Part shown: in pieces, positions 24,178 to 30,937 of the stretch | Position numbering within the stretch: position 1 is the stretch's first letter | How the letters are laid out: each line of letters opens with the position of its first letter | From: Bacteroidaceae bacterium | Lineage (GTDB): Bacteria; Bacteroidota; Bacteroidia; Bacteroidales; Bacteroidaceae | Length of the DNA stretch: 34,221 nt | Assembly (NCBI GenBank): GCA_017628845.1 | Contig: JAGBYI010000030.1 | Span: 1 to 34,221, forward strand | Direction of reading: 5' to 3' | The notes under the pieces: model-generated | The model's database searches: none | What the model saw: the letters and a program-made list of their open reading frames with translations, nothing else | Told to the model about the DNA's origin: nothing | Translations under genes and position numbers: made by a program

Positions 24178-24358
24178 TTTTCCGATTTAATTCCGCTTCG
24201 CGGTCTTGAACCTGCTCACGCTCGGCAATTCAAACAAATTTGATTGCCCTCGCTTACTCGCAGTTTTCCGTTTTCCGCTTGTCTACGCCTCTGCGTCCTC
24301 TGTCGTGCGTAGCAGCGACTACTCCAGCGAAAGCGTAGTTTACCATGGAACTTTGCGT

Positions 24359-24432
24359 ACTCTGCGCTCTTTGCGTGAGATTAAGAATAAGATATTGTTT
24401 TTTGCACGCAGAGCACGCAAAGAGCGCAGAGT
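24359..24432. repeat. Perfect 19-bp inverted repeat
   Basis: ACTCTGCGCTCTTTGCGTG (24359-24377) is the reverse complement of 24414-24432. It is nested in the centre of the 54-bp inverted repeat. Confidence 0.75.
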
Positions 24433-24494
24433 TTTATTTCGTGCTTCACGCTGGCGCTGGAGAGGTCGCAAACTTCGTTACGACCTGTCATTTC

Positions 24495-24548
24495 CTATCC
24501 ACCCCCTCCCCCCTGCGGGGTACTACCCCTGTCTCAGGGGTAGAAAGT
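24495..24548 (-). repeat. 54-bp inverted repeat, right arm
   Basis: Exact reverse complement of 24124-24177. The 317 bp between the arms hold no convincing gene. Confidence 0.85.
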
Positions 24549-24597
24549 AGGTGGTTGCGTTAGTCAGTTTTCCGTTTTCCCGCCCTACTATAGAACT

Positions 24598-24663
24598 CCT
24601 AAATTCTCATAGGCCTTCCTAGGACATCCTAGGTCTTCCTATAACCTCTTATGCTCTCCTAAG
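24598..24663. repeat. 10-bp periodic array, CCTAGG type
   Basis: CCTAAA, CATAGG, CCTAGG, CCTAGG, CCTATA, CTTATG and CCTAAG start at 24598, 24608, 24618, 24628, 24638, 24648 and 24658: strict 10-bp spacing. Its reverse complement resembles the array at 30053. Confidence 0.7.
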
Positions 24664-24673
24664 CCCCCCCTTT

Positions 24674-24736
24674 CGGTCCTCCCGAGGACCGAGGCGAAAG
24701 AACCGGGAACTCTCGGGTCGGTCCTCGGGAGGACCG
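24674..24736. repeat. Pair of inverted palindromes
   Basis: CGGTCCTCCCGAGGACCG (24674-24691) and CGGTCCTCGGGAGGACCG (24719-24736) are each nearly self-complementary and are exact reverse complements of each other. Confidence 0.7.
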
Positions 24737-24779
24737 AGGTCCGGGCTCGGGAGGGCTAAAATTACACCTCTTATAAATG

Positions 24780-24823
24780 CAGCAGCCGCTATGGCGTTAT
24801 GCCACGGCGGCTGCTGTGTTTTA
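24780..24823 (+). terminator. Hairpin terminator
   Basis: CAGCAGCCGC (24780-24789) pairs with GCGGCTGCTG (24807-24816), with an inner TGGC/GCCA stem. The T-rich tail is better on the plus strand (TGTTTTAT), but by position it can also end the minus-strand peptide gene at 24885. Confidence 0.65.
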
Positions 24824-24884
24824 TCCTTAATTGTGGTTTGGGGTAATGTGCTCCGTCGGGATTGCTATGGAGTACATCCATGGT

Positions 24885-25055
24885 TTACCAGCTCTGGTCC
24901 CACAGGTTGGGAGTACTGGGGGTGTTGTCCTCACGGCCAAGCTGGTCGGTTTCGGTATCTACCTCTTTGTCGTTAATTCCCATGCTTGCTGCCAGCATGC
25001 TGATGGCACCTACCTTTATAACCTCTACTGAGGGGGCGATATATGTCTTTTTCAT
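24885..25055 (-). CDS. Small 'MKKTY' peptide of a Prevotella-type family
   Basis: A 56-residue product from ATG 25055. The start MKKTYIAPSVEVIKV, a short hydrophobic middle (ISMLAASMG), then an acidic tail ending LWDQSW resembles numerous small proteins I recall from Prevotella and Bacteroides genomes, annotated as hypothetical and often lying beside large surface-protein genes. There is no classical signal peptide. The role is unknown; a conserved head with an acidic tail also fits a precursor peptide, but no modification enzyme is in this window. It lies 275 bp downstream of the 963-residue surface-protein gene on the same strand. The upstream in-frame ATGs (25121, 25064) look like chance extensions. 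Confidence 0.7.
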   Translation of the reverse strand: MKKTYIAPSVEVIKVGAISMLAASMGINDKEVDTETDQLGREDNTPSTPNLWDQSW

Positions 25056-25231
25056 TGTCGTCATTCGTTGTTTATGTTCCGATTTATGTTTCTGTCCTTT
25101 CCGCCCTGTCCCGTGCCTCACGGCAAGGGAGCAGGGGGAGGTGGGACATGGAGTCCGAAGACACCATCCAATAAACTATAAATCAAAACAATTATAAAAA
25201 AACTTTACTTTATCTCTTTTCTTCGTTGTCA

Positions 25232-25342
25232 TTAACGCACAACATTAACTTCTCGCTAACGCACAACCTTAACTTCGTTTAAGTTGTTTGCGTTCGGCAT
25301 AATCAAAGCTAACTTTGCTTCTGCTCTCGCTTAACGTACAAC
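25232..25342 (-). repeat. Three decayed copies of the surface-protein gene end
   Basis: On the plus strand TCTCGCTTAACGTACAAC (25325-25342, covering the stop region of the gene), TCTCGCTAACGCACAAC (25251-25267) and TTAACGCACAAC (25232-25243) are related direct repeats. The rest of the 275-bp gap shows no gene. Confidence 0.5.
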
Positions 25343-28222
25343 TTTTTTGCCATTCACGATGAAGATACCCTTCTGGGCACCCTGAACACGGCGGCCACTA
25401 AGGTCGTATACCTCAGTGTTTTCCGTTTTCACATTTCCGTTTTCCGTTTCTGTGATGCCTGTCTCCTCACCATCGCCGAAACCGAAGAGGAAGAAGCGAC
25501 TTTCTGCTGCCTCGGCACTAAGAGCACTTGCAGGGAGGTAAGCCTTACCGGCGTTGTTCTTGAAGTGGGTTGTGCCTGCCTCACCGTTTTCATTCTTGTT
25601 CAACATTGCCTTGTAGAGACCAACGCTCTCTACACCATCAGGGGCAGACAATACGTATGCGTCGCCTTGAACGTAGGTGTTAGTGAAAGAGCCACGCAAA
25701 AGATTAGTTGACCAGTCACCTATAACCCAACTATCATCGGTCTTTGAGAATGCAATCTTACCACTTCCCTTAAGTATGCAACCCTGATTTGCAGGAATGA
25801 CATTCCACGATTCAAGTTTTGTCAGAGTCACTTTATTGTTCTCAGAGGTTGTTGCATCTGTAATGGCATATATATCTACCTCTTTTCCTTCTTCTGGGAT
25901 GGCGACTACTGTAATTGGGGAGTAGAGTGTGGTATAGCCTACTTCACCAATAGTAACTTGGAAACTGTTAAATTCTGGGAAAGCGATAGTCTTTCGGGTA
26001 TCATCAGCCTCAGCACTTACACCCAAAGGCAAATTAAAACTCTCATTAGTAGGAACTGACAAGTAAAGTGTATTAACACCATCGGTATAAGCAAACTTTG
26101 AGTCTGCGAAATCAAAGGCAGTACCATCTGCGTTGAGCACAACGGGATATTCCTCGCTGGCACCATTTGGCTTAGCATAGATATATGTTTCTGTGGCGAT
26201 GTTCTTAATCTTGAAGCCTATCATGTTTCCAGAAAATGCAGGATAGATAGTCCACTGACCATAGCCTAATTCGGGTTCCTCGTTTGAAGCAGTTACATGT
26301 ACGTACCTATCTGCGCTACTGGGTAGTTTTTTTGCAACAAGAGTCTTCTTTACATCATTGTCAATGGCAATAACTAATGGATTGAGTGTTGTTCCTGTTG
26401 ACACGAATTCGGGCCATGTTGTGCTTTCCATATAATCTGGGAAAGTTACTGCTGTGCCATAGTGAGTGTCATAAGTTCCAACAGTTTGTATTTTATCTGC
26501 GGGGTTTGGGTCAGATGTGTTTACAGACAACCTCTTTCCAAAACTATTTATGAACTCCGCACCTTCGCTACCACGTTTACCTACAGTGAAGTCTGTAGCC
26601 TCACTTGATAGCACAACTGTAGATTCATCGTCATGTCCATTACCGCTAACAGAACTATTAACAAATAAGCCTGTTGCCACATTCTTTATTTGGAAAGTAA
26701 ATGCTCCATTGTTGAACTTAGGATAAATAAGCCATAGATGTGAGGCTATGGAAGAATAGTCAATTTCTTCTCCTTCCTTTACTTTTATCTTGTTATCGGA
26801 AGCACACCATTTGAATTGGTCTGGGGCTTGCTTATTATAATTATATGAACTAATCATCGTAGGATTAGATACGGTTTCGCTTGATACGAGGAAGGGGAAG
26901 GTGATGGTGGCGGTAAACGTATTGCCATCCCAAACTTTATCTGTAAGGGTATATCCTTCTGCACCTGTAAATGTAGGTTCGGGTTGCAATTCGGACCAAC
27001 CCTCATATTCGCCAGTATAACTATTACCTGCTTTGTCTGTCAGATTGTAGTTCAGTTTGCAAGAAATATTGGTTATACTCGTACCCACATGTTGATAGGT
27101 ATTTACACCGACATGTTGCGTGCCACTACCACTACTACCTACAGAAAGATACAAATAAGTTTCTCCCGATTTTGTGAAGAAGGAGTAATACTCTTTGTTA
27201 TCTTTATTTGGTGAACTTAAATTAAAAACCGAAGCCTTTTCTTCCGATAAAACAAGCGCTCCTGAAGCATGATTTGATGATGTTTGGTCTGTATATATAT
27301 ATGTATTGCTATCAAAGTTTTTAATCTTAAAAGAGAACTCACCGTCCTTGAACTCATCAATATGTACAGTCCAAAGATAACGCTTTATGTTTTCAAGTGT
27401 TGGATCTTGGCCGTGTGTAATTTTTATGTTGGCACCGTCTGCATACCATTTTCTTATATTTTCTGTCCATGATTTCTCTCCGGCACTAATAATCATGGGA
27501 TTAGCATTATCTGCATCTGATACAGCAAATGGAAAAGTAATATCTGCCTTAAATACAGAACCATCCCATTGCTCATTGCATATTATATAGTTGGTATTTA
27601 ACAAAGGTTTTCCTAAATATTCAATTTCACCTTCATGTAATGTACCCAATTCATCTTTCAACACACACTCCACTACAGGCAAACCACTAATTCTAAAAAG
27701 ATTGCTATATGAGGATTCCCAAGCAATATTATTGCTATAATTGTCAAAAAAGTCGGAACCAGATTTATTTTTATTATATATTAGAGTACCAGCATCACCA
27801 TTATTACGTTTTGAACAGATAAAGAAAGTCCCTGGCTCATGATGAATATCGCGAGTTAAACTCCAGTCACAATAGGTACTGTTATATTCATCTGTTAATC
27901 CAGTATTACCATTGTATCCTCCACTGGAACCACGCCAAATCATATATTTGCTTGTAGATTCATTGTAAAAGGCAACCTTACCTCCATCCTTGGTAATTGC
28001 TCTAAATTGAGCATAACCACCCAATTCATTTAAAGTCGCTTCTACCGATTCCTCAACAGTTCTGAACTTCAACTTTTGTGAAGCATGATCAACATACAAA
28101 ATATGCTCTGTACCATCCTTTTGCACATTAGTGAAAGTCACAATAGGATTACTTAAATCAATCTGTGCCCATGCCCCTACCACTCCGAGGAGCATTGCGA
28201 ATAAAAGTAATGTTTTCTTCAT
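25331..28222 (-). CDS. Large secreted repeat protein with a C-terminal sorting tail
   Basis: A 963-residue protein with a signal peptide (cleavage near AWA-QID, residue 19). At least three related modules follow, at about 185-390, 395-590 and 600-750. The first two share a WDGxxFxAxITFPFxVS..NPxMIS segment; all three share an (L/Q)W..(H/Y)..F..G.(F/I).FKIKN-type segment (LWTVHIDEF.., LWLIYPKF.., QWTIYPAF..). The repeated KIKN..TYIY pattern recalls carbohydrate-binding beta-trefoil folds, but I cannot prove it. Residues about 755-920 resemble a domain common in Prevotella surface proteins. The end (VYDLSGRRVQGAQKGIFIVNGKKVV) resembles type IX secretion sorting tails. No catalytic motif is seen; an adhesin or glycan binder is likely. 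It has an unusual leader and is AT-richer than the core. Confidence 0.85.
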   Translation of the reverse strand: MKKTLLLFAMLLGVVGAWAQIDLSNPIVTFTNVQKDGTEHILYVDHASQKLKFRTVEESVEATLNELGGYAQFRAITKDGGKVAFYNESTSKYMIWRGSSGGYNGNTGLTDEYNSTYCDWSLTRDIHHEPGTFFICSKRNNGDAGTLIYNKNKSGSDFFDNYSNNIAWESSYSNLFRISGLPVVECVLKDELGTLHEGEIEYLGKPLLNTNYIICNEQWDGSVFKADITFPFAVSDADNANPMIISAGEKSWTENIRKWYADGANIKITHGQDPTLENIKRYLWTVHIDEFKDGEFSFKIKNFDSNTYIYTDQTSSNHASGALVLSEEKASVFNLSSPNKDNKEYYSFFTKSGETYLYLSVGSSGSGTQHVGVNTYQHVGTSITNISCKLNYNLTDKAGNSYTGEYEGWSELQPEPTFTGAEGYTLTDKVWDGNTFTATITFPFLVSSETVSNPTMISSYNYNKQAPDQFKWCASDNKIKVKEGEEIDYSSIASHLWLIYPKFNNGAFTFQIKNVATGLFVNSSVSGNGHDDESTVVLSSEATDFTVGKRGSEGAEFINSFGKRLSVNTSDPNPADKIQTVGTYDTHYGTAVTFPDYMESTTWPEFVSTGTTLNPLVIAIDNDVKKTLVAKKLPSSADRYVHVTASNEEPELGYGQWTIYPAFSGNMIGFKIKNIATETYIYAKPNGASEEYPVVLNADGTAFDFADSKFAYTDGVNTLYLSVPTNESFNLPLGVSAEADDTRKTIAFPEFNSFQVTIGEVGYTTLYSPITVVAIPEEGKEVDIYAITDATTSENNKVTLTKLESWNVIPANQGCILKGSGKIAFSKTDDSWVIGDWSTNLLRGSFTNTYVQGDAYVLSAPDGVESVGLYKAMLNKNENGEAGTTHFKNNAGKAYLPASALSAEAAESRFFLFGFGDGEETGITETENGNVKTENTEVYDLSGRRVQGAQKGIFIVNGKKVVR

Positions 28223-28268
28223 AAGTTTTAATCTATTTGTTGTATTGTTATTAGTTAGTTATAGTGAT

Positions 28269-28283
28269 GTCCTTGGGAAGGAC
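28269..28283 (-). promoter_or_regulatory. Short hairpin before the surface-protein start
   Basis: GTCCTT/AAGGAC around a 3-nt loop, 47 bp before the ATG. Together with the hairpin at 28300-28341 it structures the leader. Confidence 0.4.
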
Positions 28284-28299
28284 TATGATACAAACGCAA

Positions 28300-28341
28300 A
28301 AGGTTCATGCCAGCGCCACGTGGGACGATGACATGAACCTT
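28300..28341 (-). terminator. Terminator-like attenuator hairpin in the leader of the surface-protein gene
   Basis: AAGGTTCATG (28300-28309) pairs perfectly with CATGAACCTT (28332-28341). On the minus strand it is followed by TTTTGCG. It lies between the promoter (28524-28555) and the start codon (28222), so termination here would silence the gene. A second hairpin, CTGCC/GGCAG, lies just upstream in the transcript (28357-28369). Confidence 0.55.
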
Positions 28342-28496
28342 GTATGTTTATCGCTTCTGCCAATGGCAGGAGACGAGGTTATTCCGTAGAAATAGGGGGG
28401 GGTAAATGATTGATTATCAGCACGTAAAGCCCCAACATGCGTGATAGGGCCGCAAGGCATGGGCATAGTGGTGGTTGTTACGTTATGCTGAGTCAT
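28305..28496 (-). CDS. Possible leader ORF with a Thr tetrad
   Basis: An ATG at 28496, about 20 nt after the predicted transcript start, opens a 63-codon frame whose codons 7-10 are four consecutive threonines (MTQHNVTTTTMPMPCGP). It ends with TGA inside the 3' arm of the hairpin at 28300-28341. Clustered identical codons ahead of a terminator are typical of amino-acid attenuators such as thrL. Against this, 63 codons is long for a leader and the downstream gene is not a threonine gene. The frame may be open by chance. Confidence 0.35.
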   Translation of the reverse strand: MTQHNVTTTTMPMPCGPITHVGALRADNQSFTPPYFYGITSSPAIGRSDKHTRFMSSSHVALA

Positions 28497-28523
28497 GGTG
28501 TGTTGTTATTGCTTTTAGCGGTG

Positions 28524-28555
28524 CAAAGGTATGCATTTTCTGCCTAACTACCAAA
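28524..28555 (-). promoter_or_regulatory. Promoter of the leader and surface-protein gene
   Basis: On the minus strand TTTG (28552-28555), 20 nt, TACCTTTG (28524-28531). It is about 300 bp before the start codon at 28222; no closer TAnnTTTG was seen. Confidence 0.75.
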
Positions 28556-28565
28556 GGATTAGGCA

Positions 28566-28610
28566 AGAAAAACAGCACGTGCATTCCATCACTCGGAATG
28601 CCCGTGCTGT
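28566..28610 (-). terminator. Terminator of the flotillin-like gene
   Basis: ACAGCACGTGCATTCC (28572-28587) pairs with GGAATGCCCGTGCTGT (28595-28610) with one mismatch, followed on the minus strand by TTTTTCTT. It ends 11 bp before the next promoter. Confidence 0.85.
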
Positions 28611-28635
28611 GAAATATTATAAAGGCAGGTCCTGC

Positions 28636-30009
28636 TTACTTGGCGGCAGGAGCGTCTTTCTCTTCGTCCTTCTTCTTGGCAAGGTACTCGGGAAGTGCCA
28701 TGCCAGCCTGGTCGAACAGGTCGTTCAGGGGAGGAACAGACTTCATGAGACCAGACAGGAAGTTGGCGGTAGAGGTCTGGCCATTGGCATTGCCAGCACC
28801 ACCGTCCCAAACGGTAACCTTGTCGATATTGATTCCCTTGATGGCATCCACCTGAGTCTTGACAAGTTCGGGCAGCTTCTCCAGCAGGAGCAGGGTGTAT
28901 GCCTTGGTGGCATCGCCTCCGGCTGCCTTGATCATGCGGTCGTAACCATCGGCCTGCTTGGTAAGGATCTCGTACAGACCCTTAGCCTCTGCCTCCATCT
29001 TGGCGTAGATGGCATCAGCCTCACCCTTGGCGTTCACGCGCTTTTGCTCTGCCTCTGCCTCTGCGGCGATGACCAGACGGCGCTTTTCTATTTCCTGAGC
29101 CACGATGACATTGGCATTCTGGCTGGCACGGTCGCGGTCGGCACGAGCATCCTCGGCCTTCTGCTCGGCAGCATAAGCCTCCTCCAGAGCCTGAGCCTGG
29201 GCAACCTTCTCGGCAGCTATCGCCTTGCGCTGAGCCTCAGCCTCACGCTCACGACGGTTGGCATCAGAGTTGGCAATGGTAATCTTTGCCTCGTTCTCAC
29301 CCTGCACTGCCTGGGCATTGGCCTCGGCGGTACGGATACGGGTTTCGCGGACAGCCTCGGCACGGCCAATCTCACCCACCTTCTCCTGCTCGGCAACACG
29401 AACCTTGGCCTCGTTGATAGCCTTGGCGGCAGCCTCCTGACCGAGAGCCTCGATGTAGCCGCTCTCGTCCTTGATGTCGGTCACGTTCACGTTGATAAGG
29501 CGAAGACCAATCTTCTTCAATTCCACCTCCACGTTGGCGGTGATGGCCTCCAGGAACTTGTCACGGTCGGAGTTCAGTTCCTCGATGCTCATGGTGGCGA
29601 TAACCAGACGCAACTGACCGAACAGGATATCACGAGCCATTTCCTGAATCTGTGAAGACTGAAGGCCCAGCAGGCGCTCGGCAGCAGCCAGCATGGAATC
29701 GGGCTCGGTGCTGATACCCACGGTGAAACGGCAGGGAACGTCCACACGGATGTTCTGGCGAGACAGGGCATTGGTAAGGTTGGCATCAATGCCGATGGGG
29801 GTCAGTGACAGGTAGGCATAGTCCTGGATGACGGGCCACACGAAGGTACCGCCACCATGGACGCACTTGGCAGAGCCACGGTCGCCAGTGGTGCCATACA
29901 CAACAAGGATCTTGTCCGAGGGACAACGACGGTAGCGGTTCAGTATGGCCATAACGAGCATAACGAACACTACTACGCCTACGATAATCAAATAAATGGG
30001 TTCAATCAT
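28636..30009 (-). CDS. Flotillin-like SPFH protein
   Basis: A 457-residue membrane-associated scaffold of the SPFH/Band 7 class. The N-terminal membrane helix is at about 5-24 (YLIIVGVVVFVMLVMAIL). The SPFH domain follows (about 30-190, with GGGTFVWPVIQDYAYLSLTPIGI). A long alanine- and glutamate-rich coiled coil (about 190-350, repeated EAEA and AEAN patterns) precedes a C-terminal ALPEYLAKKKDEEK segment. Flotillins organise membrane microdomains and usually pair with an NfeD protein, which is encoded just upstream (30148-30768). A strong terminator follows. The plus-strand leucine-rich frame across it is an antisense shadow. Confidence 0.95.
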   Translation of the reverse strand: MIEPIYLIIVGVVVFVMLVMAILNRYRRCPSDKILVVYGTTGDRGSAKCVHGGGTFVWPVIQDYAYLSLTPIGIDANLTNALSRQNIRVDVPCRFTVGISTEPDSMLAAAERLLGLQSSQIQEMARDILFGQLRLVIATMSIEELNSDRDKFLEAITANVEVELKKIGLRLINVNVTDIKDESGYIEALGQEAAAKAINEAKVRVAEQEKVGEIGRAEAVRETRIRTAEANAQAVQGENEAKITIANSDANRREREAEAQRKAIAAEKVAQAQALEEAYAAEQKAEDARADRDRASQNANVIVAQEIEKRRLVIAAEAEAEQKRVNAKGEADAIYAKMEAEAKGLYEILTKQADGYDRMIKAAGGDATKAYTLLLLEKLPELVKTQVDAIKGINIDKVTVWDGGAGNANGQTSTANFLSGLMKSVPPLNDLFDQAGMALPEYLAKKKDEEKDAPAAK

Positions 30010-30052
30010 AATGGGTATGTTTTAGGTTGTTTGTTATTGGGGGGGGAGAAAG

Positions 30053-30118
30053 CCTAGGAGGGCCTAGGAAGACCTAGGATATCCTAGGAAGACCTAGGAA
30101 GTCATAGGAGGAGCTATG
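30053..30118. repeat. 10-bp periodic array, CCTAGG type
   Basis: CCTAGG at 30053, 30063, 30073, 30083 and 30093, then CATAGG at 30103, at exact 10-bp spacing, in the gap between the NfeD-like and flotillin genes. A GGGGCC/GGCCCC hairpin (30121-30139) adjoins it. It shares the GGAAGACCTAGGAT motif with the reverse complement of the array at 24598. Confidence 0.8.
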
Positions 30119-30147
30119 AGGGGGCCTAAAAGTGGCCCCAGGGGGAG

Positions 30148-30768
30148 CTACAGCTTCTCCACCAGTACGGTGGTGCTGTCTATAATCTCGAGGACGCGCA
30201 CCTTGGAACCGGAGCGCAGAGGTTCTTCGGAGTCTGTCAGAGCGGCAAGCTCCTGCACGGAACCGGAGAAGCTGATCTGCACCTTGCCCTTGCCGGAGCG
30301 GCTGGCAGGGACGGTGAGATACACGTCCACGGTCTGGCCAACGCAGTCATCAATGTGGTAGGCGCCGTTTCTTTCCAGCTTGCGCAGCTGCTTATATATA
30401 ATAAGGAATATATACACGAAGAGCAAACCCACCAGTATGGCCACGAGGGACAGGACTATGGTGTTGGGAATGACCGAGTAAAGGCATACACCGCCCCAAC
30501 CCAAGCCGAGGAGGAAGTTGATGAGGTTGCGGATGGTGAACAGTTGCATGGCACCGCCGGTGTCCAGGGTGTCGCCATCGGAAAAGTCGGCATCCCCGCC
30601 AAAGTCGGCATCGCCCCCGAAGTCCATGTCGGAATCAGCATCGCCAATGCCGATGAAGGTAAGCACCATCTGGATCAGGAAGACCAAAGAGGTAATCAAT
30701 GCTATCACCCAGTACACCTGCAGAGGGGAGGGCAGGGCATTGTACCATTCGTAGAAAGCGTTTGTCAT
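30148..30768 (-). CDS. NfeD-like membrane protein, partner of the flotillin
   Basis: A 206-residue protein with membrane helices at about 19-40, 78-98 and 103-126, an acidic Asp/Gly-rich stretch between the first two (GDADSDMDFGGDADFGGDAD, about 42-70), and a C-terminal OB-fold-like domain (about 135-206: DCVGQTVDVYLTVPASRSGKGKVQISFSG..LRSGSKVRVLEIIDSTTVLVEKL). This is the layout of YuaF/YqiJ NfeD proteins that act with flotillins. The strand and the 138-bp spacing to the flotillin gene fit co-transcription. The acidic DFGGDAD repeats are encoded by near-identical codon runs. The promoter is at 30818-30848. Confidence 0.88.
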   Translation of the reverse strand: MTNAFYEWYNALPSPLQVYWVIALITSLVFLIQMVLTFIGIGDADSDMDFGGDADFGGDADFSDGDTLDTGGAMQLFTIRNLINFLLGLGWGGVCLYSVIPNTIVLSLVAILVGLLFVYIFLIIYKQLRKLERNGAYHIDDCVGQTVDVYLTVPASRSGKGKVQISFSGSVQELAALTDSEEPLRSGSKVRVLEIIDSTTVLVEKL

Positions 30769-30817
30769 AGGTATAAGAGTTGTTTTGTTGGAATACGATA
30801 TTTTCTTTTGTCATAGA

Positions 30818-30848
30818 CAAAGGTATATAAAAGGAAAGAAAGTGCAAA
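30818..30848 (-). promoter_or_regulatory. Promoter of the NfeD-flotillin unit
   Basis: On the minus strand TTTG (30845-30848), 19 nt, TACCTTTG (30818-30825): full consensus. Confidence 0.85.
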
Positions 30849-30883
30849 ATGTTGGGGAACTTTTTTAATAATTAAATAAGGTA

Positions 30884-30909
30884 TTTGTGGGAAAAATAAC
30901 TTATCTTTG
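30884..30909 (+). promoter_or_regulatory. topA promoter
   Basis: TATCTTTG at 30902-30909 matches the -7 consensus, 28 bp before the ATG. TTTG at 30884-30887 is only 14 nt upstream, so the -33 element is uncertain. Confidence 0.6.
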
Positions 30910-30937
30910 CGCTCAGCATCGTTAAAAAGCACGTATA

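Noticed and set aside
28531-29655. A leucine-rich 374-codon plus-strand frame
   Set aside because: Antisense of the Ala/Glu-rich coiled coil of the flotillin; its composition is an artefact of GC-rich codons.
24598-30118. CRISPR array
   Set aside because: The periodic arrays have 9-10-bp units without spacers of 30 bp or more, and no cas genes are present.
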